Below are positions 1-8,258 of a stretch of DNA of 64,000 nucleotides, in pieces. The position numbers and the translations under genes are program-made. The stretch lies in assembly GCA_947259705.1 (NCBI GenBank), contig CAMYNL010000021.1, positions 49,378 to 113,377 on the forward strand. The letters are read 5' to 3'. How positions within the stretch are numbered: the first letter of the stretch is position 1; every line of letters begins with the position of its first letter. The notes under the pieces were generated by a model. It saw only the letters and a list, made by a program, of their open reading frames with translations. It was not told the DNA's origin and did not search any database. This stretch comes from an uncultured Gammaproteobacteria bacterium (GTDB lineage Bacteria; Pseudomonadota; Gammaproteobacteria; Arenicellales; JAANXG01).

Positions 1-101
1 GCGCTGTCGTAGCAATTCGTTCCACGGCGGGGTCCGCATATTAAGAGTGGGCAAGAAGCCGGCATGGTGGCACTCGCCCCCGATGGGGTAACGGACATTC
101 A

Positions 102-932
102 CTATCCGGGGAATACTTGATAAAAGCCCTTTGCGGCGACCACGTGGATGGGGATTCCGAACAACTCGCTCAAGCGGCGGTCCTGCAAAATCTCTTCCTT
201 GCCGCCGTCCGCCGCGACCTTGCCACGATCCAGCAGGACCACGCGCCCGACTTCGGGAGGAATCTCGTGTATGTGATGGGTTACCAGCAAGACCGTGTGT
301 CCGCTGTTCATCAGGCGGCGTAGATAACCGATGTACTGGAATGTCGCCTTGAGGTCCAGGCCGCTGGTCGGTTCGTCGAGGACCAGAGCATCCGGGTCGT
401 GTATCAATGCCCGTGCGAGCAGGAACCGCCGCTGCTGACCGGTGGACATTTCCCCAAAACGGCGATCCCGGATATCGATCAGGTCGAGTTCCGTGATAAT
501 TCGCCGGGCCCGGGCGAGCTGATGATCGGTAAAGTTCTGGTGCGCCCAGGTGCCTATGGAGGAGTAGAAGCCCGAGAGCACCACCTCGAAGCCGGTGACG
601 TGGCCCAGGTACGAGTTCTGCAGGTCGTTGGAAATGATTCCAAGATGTGAACGCAGGTCCCATACGCTCCATCTCTCCTGCCCGAACAGCCGTACCCAGG
701 AATCCTGCCTGTCCACATGGTAGATTTCTCGGGACAACAGTTTAAGCAGGGTGCTCTTTCCGGCCCCGTTGGGGCCAAGTATGGCGGTATGTTCGCCATC
801 CCGTACGCGTAAGGTCAGGTCCTGAAACACGCGGTTGTCGCCACGGTAGACGGTGGCGTTCTGAATTTCGACAATGTCAGGCTTCAATCCCGGGGGATGA
901 GAATTCATGCATGCACTGGTGGTGTTGTTCAC
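102..932 (-). CDS. ABC transporter ATP-binding protein
   Basis: ATPase subunit of an ABC system, 276 aa. Walker A GPNGAGKS lies at about residues 53-60, the signature STGQQ at 163-167 and Walker B ALVLDEP at 182-188, followed by a switch His in LLVTHH. One nucleotide-binding domain only; no membrane segment and no permease gene next to it, so the transported substrate cannot be told. The overall form resembles ModF/YlmA-type stand-alone ATPases. The first possible start is a GTG at 932; an ATG eight codons further in (908) is equally possible and neither has a strong Shine-Dalgarno sequence. Upstream it faces the divergent peroxiredoxin gene. Family call is sure, role is not. Confidence 0.85.
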   Translation of the reverse strand: MNNTTSACMNSHPPGLKPDIVEIQNATVYRGDNRVFQDLTLRVRDGEHTAILGPNGAGKSTLLKLLSREIYHVDRQDSWVRLFGQERWSVWDLRSHLGIISNDLQNSYLGHVTGFEVVLSGFYSSIGTWAHQNFTDHQLARARRIITELDLIDIRDRRFGEMSTGQQRRFLLARALIHDPDALVLDEPTSGLDLKATFQYIGYLRRLMNSGHTVLLVTHHIHEIPPEVGRVVLLDRGKVAADGGKEEILQDRRLSELFGIPIHVVAAKGFYQVFPG

Positions 933-1120
933 GCTTCGGTTCTGTTGCGGGCTCCTATTCTATTGGAATCCCTTGGCTGGCCGCATCGATTTATGCGGGG
1001 CGGGCAGGATATGATCCAGAACGCTGTGGTCACCGTGCCATTTCGTGTTTCACCCTGTATTCACACCGCGCACCGGATGATTTGATATCACCGTTCCATA
1101 ACAGTCAGCAAGGAGTGAAA

Positions 1121-1591
1121 ATGTCGATCGAAGAAGGCAAAGCCGCACCTGCGTTTACCCTTAGGAATGCCGCTGGAGAAGAGGTGGCGTTGAAGGACCT
1201 GCGAGGGCGGGACGTGATTGTCTATTTTTATCCGCGAGACGATACCCCGGGCTGCACCAAGGAGGCCTGCGGATTCCGTGACGTGTGGCGGGACATCGAA
1301 AAGACAGGCACAGCGGTGCTGGGCATCTCGCCGGATGACGAATCAACTCATCAGAAATTCGCGGCCAAATACAAGTTGCCGTTCACTCTGCTTTCCGATC
1401 CGGATAAGAAAGTAATGACCAAGTACGGTGCGTTCGGGGAGAAAATGATGTACGGAAAGAAGACCCTGGGCGTGATTCGTTCCACAGTGTGGATCGGGCC
1501 GGACGGCAAGGTGAAGAAGCACTGGAAGCGGGTGGCGAAAGCGGCTGACCATCCCGGCAAGGTGCTGGAAGCGTTGCAGGGCGGAAGCTGA
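1121..1591 (+). CDS. bcp: Thioredoxin-dependent peroxiredoxin, Bcp/PrxQ type
   Basis: Cytoplasmic thiol peroxidase that reduces hydrogen peroxide and organic hydroperoxides with thioredoxin as reductant. The 156-aa product has the AhpC/TSA fold with the PrxQ active site DDTPGCTKEAC: peroxidatic Cys45 and resolving Cys50, the usual four-residue spacing of E. coli Bcp. The length is typical. The open frame runs upstream to 911, but the ATG at 1121 has a good Shine-Dalgarno sequence (aaggag at 1110-1115) and starts exactly where the family starts, so it is chosen. It stands alone between a divergent ABC gene and the zinc importer genes. Confidence 0.95.
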   Translation: MSIEEGKAAPAFTLRNAAGEEVALKDLRGRDVIVYFYPRDDTPGCTKEACGFRDVWRDIEKTGTAVLGISPDDESTHQKFAAKYKLPFTLLSDPDKKVMTKYGAFGEKMMYGKKTLGVIRSTVWIGPDGKVKKHWKRVAKAADHPGKVLEALQGGS

Positions 1592-1950
1592 AACGCCGGC
1601 AGCGGGCGGCGCCAGCCGATCGTCTCGACGTGCAGGTGCGCAGGCCGCGCAGCTATCGCTGATACCTCCCTGCCCACCCCGGAGGCAGCACCCGCGAGCG
1701 GCAATCACTGCCCGACATGGGGCTGCGGCCAGCTGTCCGTGGCTGGCAGCGGCCTGGCGCCAATACGCCAGCCCCCCTGACGGGATGGGCAGCCGATATC
1801 CCGCCGACCTGCTGTTTAATCGGCGACCTTGACGGTTCCTTGGCCCCTTGCCTCCCGCCGGCATCGAGAATCGACTGCCAGCACGTGCGCCCATTTACTG
1901 GCTGTCGACCGGCGGTCCGGCGGCCGCTGCCCTCAAACACGCCGGCGATT
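1592..1950. other. Intergenic region without a supported gene
   Basis: About 360 bases between bcp and the zinc-uptake operon. Open frames here are short, rich in Arg/Pro/Gly and resemble nothing I know. I see no hairpin with a T-run. The right end leads into the candidate Zur site. Confidence 0.5.
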
Positions 1951-1952
1951 AA

Positions 1953-1973
1953 TGGTATGGTATAACATAACAC
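1953..1973 (+). promoter_or_regulatory. Candidate Zur operator upstream of znuA
   Basis: The stretch tggtatggtataacataac (1953-1971) read on the other strand contains GTTATGTTATACC, an imperfect palindrome close to the gammaproteobacterial Zur core GTTATAATATAAC. It ends about 20 bases before the znuA start codon, where a repressor would block transcription. Inference from motif similarity and position. Confidence 0.55.
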
Positions 1974-1993
1974 GCTGTGATCGATGAGCACCC

Positions 1994-2875
1994 ATGACGA
2001 AGTGGTTTTGTCTGCTGATAGGCGTACTGTTGAGACCGGTGCTGGCCGATGGTCTGCCTGTCGTGGTCAGCATTCCTCCACAGAAGTATTTTCTGGAGCG
2101 CGTCGGCGCTGAATTCGTGTCGGTGGATGTCCTGGTCGGGCCGGGTCGAAGCCCGGTTAGCTATGCACCCACGGCACGGCAGCTCGAGACCATGTCCCGA
2201 GCGCGTTTGTTCGTTCGCATTGGCGTGCCGTTCGAACAGCGGTGGATGTCCAGATTCGCAGAGGGTTCCGGTCCCCTGAACATCCTCGATTCACGCGACG
2301 GTATCGTCTTGCGTGGTCCGGACTCGTTGGCGATAGCACCGGGTGCAGGTGGTGAGCACAAACAGGGTCATGCTCATGACCGTCTGGTGATGGACCCTCA
2401 CGTGTGGTTGAGTCCGCCGCTGGTGAAGGAAATGGCGCGGCGCCTGCGTGACCGGCTGGTGCTGCTTGACCCGGCGAACCAGGAACATTATGAGTCGAAT
2501 TTCACGCGGTTCGCGGTTGACCTGGATGTACTGGACAGTGAAATTCGTGAAATGCTGCGCCCTTACCAGGGTATGCATTTCCTGGTCTTTCACCCTGCAT
2601 GGGGATATTTCGCCGACACTTATGGCCTGCATCAGATCGCCGTGGAGACGGGGGGCAGGGCGCCGGGTCCGAAGACACTTGGCAAACTGGTCGAGGTAGC
2701 CCGGGCGTATGACATCCGCACCGTGTTCGTCGAGCGGCAATTCGGGGCCAGGACCGCACGGGCAGTGGCGGATGCTATAGGCGGACGCGTGGTGATCGTC
2801 GATCCGCTTGCAGAGGACTATCTGGATAACATGCGATCTGTCGCGCGGTCGCTGACGGGAGTATGGAACAAGTGA
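1994..2875 (+). CDS. znuA: Zinc/manganese-type ABC transporter substrate-binding protein (ZnuA-like)
   Basis: Periplasmic metal-binding lipocalin-unrelated cluster A-I binding protein, 293 aa, delivering Zn(II) to ZnuBC. It has a signal peptide (residues 1-18, cut after VLA), a histidine-bearing loop GGEHKQGHAHD (about 120-130), the metal-ligand motif DPHVWLSP and a second ligand region FHPAWGYFADTYGL. The first ligand region reads GRSPVSYAPTARQ, whereas many family members carry NPH at this place, so one histidine ligand appears to be missing or supplied elsewhere. First gene of znuA-znuC-znuB; only seven bases separate it from znuC. The Zur-like site upstream supports zinc rather than manganese. 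Confidence 0.88.
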   Translation: MTKWFCLLIGVLLRPVLADGLPVVVSIPPQKYFLERVGAEFVSVDVLVGPGRSPVSYAPTARQLETMSRARLFVRIGVPFEQRWMSRFAEGSGPLNILDSRDGIVLRGPDSLAIAPGAGGEHKQGHAHDRLVMDPHVWLSPPLVKEMARRLRDRLVLLDPANQEHYESNFTRFAVDLDVLDSEIREMLRPYQGMHFLVFHPAWGYFADTYGLHQIAVETGGRAPGPKTLGKLVEVARAYDIRTVFVERQFGARTARAVADAIGGRVVIVDPLAEDYLDNMRSVARSLTGVWNK

Positions 2876-2882
2876 ACGTATC

Positions 2883-3617
2883 GTGATTCCCACGCTGGTT
2901 AGGTTCGAAGACGTGTCATTCCGCTATTCGGGGCCCATGGTGTTGGAAAGCGTGCACCTGGACATCAACGAGGGAGAGTTTGTGGGTGTAGTGGGGCCCA
3001 ACGCCGGGGGCAAAAGCACCTTGCTAAAGTTGATGCTCGGATTACTGCCACCTACCCGAGGCAAGGTATCGGTGGCGGGCAGACCGCCACAGCAGGCAAC
3101 CCGCATGATGGGTTACGTGCCACAGTATCCTGCATTCGGGCGTGACTTTCCGATCACCGTCGAGCAGACGGTTCTGCTCGGGCGGCTCGGCGTGACCCGA
3201 TGGTGGGGCGGCTGGAGCCGGGCCGACCGCGAATCGATAAGGAACGTGATGGAACGGACAGAGATCGCGCCACTGGCACGGCGACAACTGGGCACCCTGT
3301 CCGGGGGGCAGTTGCAGCGCGTGCTGCTAGCGCGCGCACTGGCGTGCGAGCCAGCGCTGCTGCTGCTGGATGAACCGACAGCCAACATCGACATGCGGTC
3401 GGAGAGTGACATCTTCGATTTGCTTAAGGAACTGAACAGGAAGATGACCATCGTGGTAGTGTCGCACGACGTGGGATTCATCTCTCAATATGTTACCCGG
3501 GTGGCTTGCCTGAACCGTACCTTGATATGTTGTCATCCCACCTACGAACTGGATGGCCGCACTATCAAGCAGCTGTATGGTGACGCGGTACAGATGGTGG
3601 GGCATTCTCATGACTGA
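2883..3617 (+). CDS. znuC: Zinc ABC transporter ATP-binding protein
   Basis: ATPase of the zinc importer, 244 aa. Walker A GPNAGGKST (the AGGKS variant typical of ZnuC/MntA-type ATPases) is near residue 38, the signature LSGGQLQRV near 140 and Walker B LLLLDEPT near 160, followed by the H-loop VVSHD. The start codon is a GTG at 2883 directly after znuA. The end overlaps the znuB start by eight bases, which points to translational coupling. The C-terminus ends in a His-containing tail (VGHSHD), common in this family. Confidence 0.93.
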   Translation: MIPTLVRFEDVSFRYSGPMVLESVHLDINEGEFVGVVGPNAGGKSTLLKLMLGLLPPTRGKVSVAGRPPQQATRMMGYVPQYPAFGRDFPITVEQTVLLGRLGVTRWWGGWSRADRESIRNVMERTEIAPLARRQLGTLSGGQLQRVLLARALACEPALLLLDEPTANIDMRSESDIFDLLKELNRKMTIVVVSHDVGFISQYVTRVACLNRTLICCHPTYELDGRTIKQLYGDAVQMVGHSHD

Positions 3618-4437
3618 TTTTGTCGCCGCCCTCGTCCAACATGAATTCCTTCAGACAGCGGTCATCGCCGGCGTACTGGCCAGCATCGGTTGCGGCGTCA
3701 TCGGCAGCTATGTAGTGGTCAAGAGGATAACGTTTCTGGCGGGCGGAATCGCCCATGCCGTGCTCGGGGGAATGGGCGCGGCGCTGTTTTACGGTGTCGA
3801 TCCCTTGAATGGCGCGCTGGCGGCCGCCGTGATCGCTGCGATTGTCATCGGCCTGGTGAAACTCCACCTGAGGCAGCATGAAGACACCACGATCGGCGCC
3901 ATGTGGGCCGTCGGTATGGCGGTGGGGATCATCTTCATATCCCGGACTCCGGGCTACCAGGTCGATCTGATGAGCTACCTTTTCGGCAACATACTGCTCG
4001 TTCCCTCGCCCGACCTGCGTTGGATGCTTGGCCTGGACGTTCTCCTGCTGAGCCTCACGGTTGTGTTCTACAAGCAGTTCCTTGCTGTATGCTTCGACGA
4101 GGAGTTCGCACGACTGAGGGGTGTACCGGTGACCATATTCTATTTGCTCTTGTTGTGCATGGTCGCGATATCGGTGGTGCTGCTGATCCAGGTCGTGGGC
4201 CTGATCCTGGTCATCGCCCTGCTGACTCTGCCAGCAGCGATCGCCCAGCAGTACGCGAACTCCGTGGGGCGCATGATGGTACTGGCCATCGCGCTGGGCG
4301 CCTTGTTCTGTGTACTTGGACTGGGTCTCAGCTACCGGCCCGATTTTCCTCCCGGGGCCACCATCGTCCTGGTGACCGGCGCGGCGTTTCTCCTGTCCAG
4401 CCTGGTTTCCGCGCTCGTTAGGGCCGGGCGTCGCTAG
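3610..4437 (+). CDS. znuB: Zinc ABC transporter permease
   Basis: Inner-membrane permease of the ABC-3 family, 275 aa, with about eight hydrophobic segments and the conserved stretches GVIGSYVVVKRITFLAGG and SHAVLG-like IAHAVLGGMG that define ZnuB/MntB proteins. The frame is open further upstream to 3553, but that part would run inside znuC; the ATG at 3610 gives the family N-terminus and overlaps the end of znuC by eight bases. Last gene of the operon; no clear terminator follows before panB. Confidence 0.93.
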   Translation: MTDFVAALVQHEFLQTAVIAGVLASIGCGVIGSYVVVKRITFLAGGIAHAVLGGMGAALFYGVDPLNGALAAAVIAAIVIGLVKLHLRQHEDTTIGAMWAVGMAVGIIFISRTPGYQVDLMSYLFGNILLVPSPDLRWMLGLDVLLLSLTVVFYKQFLAVCFDEEFARLRGVPVTIFYLLLLCMVAISVVLLIQVVGLILVIALLTLPAAIAQQYANSVGRMMVLAIALGALFCVLGLGLSYRPDFPPGATIVLVTGAAFLLSSLVSALVRAGRR

Positions 4438-4531
4438 ACACTGCACGGGTCGGGATTTCCGTGGGTTGTGGAACTCGCGCGCCGCGATGGAGTAAAGTGC
4501 GTATCCCGCCGAATGCCAAGTGGAAATAATC

Positions 4532-5347
4532 ATGTCGAATAATTCAGCGCCGCGCAAAGCCATAACCGTAAACACGCTGCAGGAGATGAAGAATGGCGGC
4601 GGCAAGTTCGCATGTTTGACCGCCTATGACTACTGCAGCGCGCACGCGGTGAGCAGTTCAGGGGTAGAGGTGATCCTGGTCGGAGACTCTCTGGGCATGG
4701 TGATTCAGGGCCATGACAGCAGCCTTCCGGTCACTATCATGGATGTCGCATACCATATGCGCTGCGTCAAACGCGGCAATCAGGGCGCGTTTCTGATGGT
4801 GGACCTCCCGTTTATGAGCTACTACTCAGATATGCAGACGCTCGAGAACTCAGCCACGCTGATGCGTAAAGGCGCCCAGATGGTGAAGTTGGAGGGTGGC
4901 GCCTGGCTGGCTGATTCCACGCGTCTGCTCGTGCAGCATGGGATACCGGTGTGCGCCCATATGGGATTAACGCCACAGTCGATCAACCATCTCGGCGGCT
5001 ACCGGGTGCAGGGACGTGACCCGGCAAAGGCACAGGCGATGATCGACGAGGCACTGATCCTGCAGGAGGCGGGAGCCGCCATCATACTGCTCGAATGCGT
5101 ACCCAGGGAACTGGGTAGTCGCATTACCGAGGCGCTTGATGTGCCGGTGATCGGCATCGGAGCCGGACCCGACACGGACGGGCAAATCATGGTTCTGCAC
5201 GACATGTTGGGCCTTTATCCGGGTCGCCCGGCAAAGTTCGTGAAGAACTTCCTGCGCGGCAACGTTCACGGTGTGCAGGGCGCGATAATGGCCTATGTCG
5301 ATGCGGTGAAGACGGGAAGTTTCCCGGCCCCGGAACATTGCTATTGA
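4532..5347 (+). CDS. panB: 3-methyl-2-oxobutanoate hydroxymethyltransferase
   Basis: First step of pantothenate synthesis: transfers a hydroxymethyl group from 5,10-methylenetetrahydrofolate to alpha-ketoisovalerate, giving ketopantoate. TIM-barrel enzyme of about 271 aa with family hallmarks: LTAYDYCSA, the Mg-binding [22 protein letters not shown] and [17 protein letters not shown] at 4520 is in frame, but the ATG at 4532 matches the normal N-terminus. panC does not follow here; the gene appears monocistronic. Complete and without oddities. Confidence 0.96.
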   Translation: MSNNSAPRKAITVNTLQEMKNGGGKFACLTAYDYCSAHAVSSSGVEVILVGDSLGMVIQGHDSSLPVTIMDVAYHMRCVKRGNQGAFLMVDLPFMSYYSDMQTLENSATLMRKGAQMVKLEGGAWLADSTRLLVQHGIPVCAHMGLTPQSINHLGGYRVQGRDPAKAQAMIDEALILQEAGAAIILLECVPRELGSRITEALDVPVIGIGAGPDTDGQIMVLHDMLGLYPGRPAKFVKNFLRGNVHGVQGAIMAYVDAVKTGSFPAPEHCY

Positions 5348-5428
5348 AGGAGCAGGCGTGTCCTTAGGGGCGGATGGTGGGGCGCCGGTCACCTCTGCCC
5401 CCGGCATCGGGGCATTGAAAGCTTGGAT

Positions 5429-7618
5429 ATGGTCTTGAATTACCTGCGAAGGTACTGGTTGCCGCTAAGCGCCGGTATGCTGTTGACCGGATTGTTCGCG
5501 CTACACGCAGTGCATCTGATCGACCTGCCCTTCGTCAGGCAGATGGAGTATCTGGCTTATGACCTGCGTCTGCAGCTCACCATGCCACGGGATGTGGACC
5601 ACCGTCTGGCCATAGTCGACGTAGACGAACGCAGCCTGGCGGCGGGTGGCCGGTGGCCGTGGCCCCGGGATCACCTGGCAGGGCTGGTCGACAACTTGTT
5701 TGACCACTACCGGGTCGCTGTGGTGGGGTTCGATATGGTGTTTGCAGAAGCTGACGAAGATCGCGTGCTGCAACGATTGGAACCTTTATTGCGCGGGTTC
5801 GACGACTCCCAGGCCGTCGAACTGCGCCAAGTGCTGGATCCACTGCGTGATGAGGCGTTTGCGTCCAGTCTGCGGGAGCGAGATACGGTGCTGGGGTATT
5901 ATTTCAGCCACGATCCGACGCAGTTGCAGGGGACCGGACAGTTGCCGGACCCCATGCTGCCCGCGGAGATCGCCGGTGCACTGGGCATCGAACCCATAGA
6001 GGGCTTTGGCTACGGCGCCAACCTGCCGGTTCTACAGCAGGCGGCCCGCGCCGGAGGGTTTTTCGATAACGTCCTGAGTGATGATGACGGGGTGTTTCGC
6101 CGCGCCCCCGTGCTGCAATCCCACCGCGGGGCGTTGTACGACTCGCTCGCGCTGGCGATCGCCAGTGCCTTTCTTGATGAGCCTCTGCAGATCGGGCAGG
6201 AGAACGAGTGGCTGTTCCTGGGTTCCAGAGGCATACCGCTCGATGAACAGTTTGCAGCGTTGATACCGTACCGGGGCGGACAAGGCAGCTTTCCATACCT
6301 GTCGGCCATTGACGTGCTGCGGAAAGCGGTACCGGTCGAGTCGCTGGAAGGTCGAATCGTGATTGTAGGTACCACAGCCCCGGGACTTTATGATTTACGT
6401 AACACGCCGGTGCAAAAGGTCTACCCTGGGGTAGAGATACATGCCAATATCGTGTCCGGGATTCTTGACGGGCGATTCCTGCAGCAGCCACACTACACGG
6501 TGGCGATCGAGGTGATGGTGCTGTTGCTGGTCGGAGTCCTGCTCACTGTCTTGATGCCCGCGCTTTCCCCGGTTTTAGCGGCAACGAGTAGCCTGCTGAC
6601 CCTGCTCGCGGTCACCGTAATCAACGTTTACCTGTGGATCGAGCAGGCCCTCGTGGTGCCCCTGGCGGGGAGTGCCTTGCTGGTGCTGGCGCTGTTCGTG
6701 AGCAACATGTCTTACGGTTTTCTGACTGAAGCGCGCACCAAGCGCAACCTAACCCGCAGGTTCGGTCAATATATACCGCCGGAACTTGTATCGGAAATGG
6801 CCGCCAACCCCGACTCGTACAGCCTGCATGGAGAGCGGCGTGAACTGACCGTGTTGTTTTCGGATGTGCGGGGATTTACCGGCATCGCCGAGAAACTCGA
6901 TCCCGTGGAACTGTCCGGGTTGATGAACGAACTGCTTACCGCGATGACCCGCGTCATTCACGACCATCGTGGGACCATAGACAAATATATGGGTGACGCA
7001 ATAATGGCGTTCTGGGGTGCGCCAATTCAAGATCCGGAGCATGCCACGAAGGCGGTGACCGCAGCGCTGGAAATGCAGCGCACTTTATCCGGGTTGCGAA
7101 CCAAGTTTGTTCGCTTGGGCTGGCCGGACATACAGATGGGTATCGGAATCAACACCGGTCCGATGAATGTTGGCAACATGGGGTCCGAATTTCGCATGGC
7201 ATATACTGTGCTTGGCGACGCGGTCAACCTGGGATCGCGGCTGGAGGGACTTAGCAAGCAGTACGGTGTTGGTATTGTGGTGAGCGAAAGCACCTCTGCC
7301 GCCGCGGAAGGAGTTCTGTTTCGGGAGCTGGACCTGGTCCGGGTCAAGGGCAGAGATAGCCCTCTACACATCTTCGAGCCGCTGGGACTGGACAACACAC
7401 TGACTGCCCGCCAGGTCCACCAGCTGGCGGCTTACAACGATGCGCTTGCTGCCTATCGGGCCGGTGGGTGGGAGCGGGCCGACGAGCTGTTCGCTGAATT
7501 GGTGGTGGAACAGGCGGAAACCCCCCTGTTAGCGCTGTACCGATCGCGCATCAGCTATTTTCGCGAAAATCCACCACCGGACGGCTGGGATGGTGTTTTC
7601 ACCCATGTCACCAAGTGA
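5429..7618 (+). CDS. CHASE2-domain adenylate/guanylate cyclase
   Basis: Membrane-bound class III nucleotide cyclase, 729 aa. Order: one N-terminal membrane helix, a periplasmic CHASE2 sensor domain (about residues 35-340), three closely spaced membrane helices (about 350-440), then a catalytic domain with LFSDVRGFTGIAEKLD and YMGDAIMAFWGAP, which carry the two metal-binding Asp residues; the C-terminal part GDAVNLGSRLEGLSKQYG holds the conserved Asn/Arg positions. Probably makes cAMP in response to a periplasmic cue. A TTG at 5423 is possible; the ATG at 5429 is preferred. Downstream lies a FecR-domain gene, a pairing known for CHASE2 cyclases, though here the partner is broken. Confidence 0.9.
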   Translation: MVLNYLRRYWLPLSAGMLLTGLFALHAVHLIDLPFVRQMEYLAYDLRLQLTMPRDVDHRLAIVDVDERSLAAGGRWPWPRDHLAGLVDNLFDHYRVAVVGFDMVFAEADEDRVLQRLEPLLRGFDDSQAVELRQVLDPLRDEAFASSLRERDTVLGYYFSHDPTQLQGTGQLPDPMLPAEIAGALGIEPIEGFGYGANLPVLQQAARAGGFFDNVLSDDDGVFRRAPVLQSHRGALYDSLALAIASAFLDEPLQIGQENEWLFLGSRGIPLDEQFAALIPYRGGQGSFPYLSAIDVLRKAVPVESLEGRIVIVGTTAPGLYDLRNTPVQKVYPGVEIHANIVSGILDGRFLQQPHYTVAIEVMVLLLVGVLLTVLMPALSPVLAATSSLLTLLAVTVINVYLWIEQALVVPLAGSALLVLALFVSNMSYGFLTEARTKRNLTRRFGQYIPPELVSEMAANPDSYSLHGERRELTVLFSDVRGFTGIAEKLDPVELSGLMNELLTAMTRVIHDHRGTIDKYMGDAIMAFWGAPIQDPEHATKAVTAALEMQRTLSGLRTKFVRLGWPDIQMGIGINTGPMNVGNMGSEFRMAYTVLGDAVNLGSRLEGLSKQYGVGIVVSESTSAAAEGVLFRELDLVRVKGRDSPLHIFEPLGLDNTLTARQVHQLAAYNDALAAYRAGGWERADELFAELVVEQAETPLLALYRSRISYFRENPPPDGWDGVFTHVTK

Positions 7619-7689
7619 CAATCGTTCATGGGATATGCGGAATTAGCGGTTATAATGATAAAAACGACGTCAACACGGGGGGTAGAGTC

Positions 7690-8189
7690 GTGAACATTTT
7701 GAAAATTAAGGGTTTATCCGGATTCATCTTGGGCCTGGTCACACTGGGTTTGAGCGGGAGCCTGGCGGCCGCGGAATTGGCGGGCACGGTGATCGCTATC
7801 AAGGGCGAAGTTACGGCGGCAATGCCGTCAAGCGAGGCCCGGACATTGGCCAAGAATGCCCGGGCGGCTATGCTGTTATCGAGTTTGTTGACGGGGCAAG
7901 GGCCACGATCCGGCCGGACAGCAAGGTGGTGGTTAAGGAGTATGCCTTCAATACAGCCGATGACGGCGCACTGCTGGACTTGGTAAAAGGCGGCTTGCGC
8001 TGCATTACCGGCGGCATAGCCAAAAAGCGGCCGGAGTCCTATCGGGTGAAGGCAGGGGTCGCAACGCTAGGTGTGCGTGGCACCGAGTTTTCACTCAGGA
8101 TATGTGAAAACGACTGTGCGGAGGAAGAACTCCGCTTCGCCGATGGACGGCTGGCCGGGCACGGAGTCGAGTTGTTGAGCGCGAAGTAA
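7690..8189 (+). pseudogene. FecR-domain periplasmic protein, frame broken
   Basis: The first half (from the GTG at 7690, after a purine-rich gggggtag) has a signal peptide ending SGSLAAA and the start of a FecR domain, GTVIAIKGEVTAA. The second half continues in another frame from about 7860, reading PGGYAVIEFVDGARATIRPDS and ending with the typical AGVATLGVRGTEFSLRIC at 8189. At the junction (about 7857-7866) the roughly ten residues that FecR domains normally have between these two parts are missing, so a small deletion with frameshift is the simplest reading. A sequencing error alone would not explain the missing residues. It sits after the CHASE2 cyclase, its usual neighbour. Confidence 0.7.
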
Positions 8190-8258
8190 TTGCTCACTGA
8201 CTCTATCTGACGAAAAGTTATTTCTGCAATACGGGCAACGCACAAAGGAGACACCGCG

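Noticed and set aside
3565..4605. Long minus-strand open frame opposite znuB
   Set aside because: It is antisense to a clear ABC permease gene, its composition (His/Gln/Asp-rich) is that of a shadow frame, and it has no recognisable domain.
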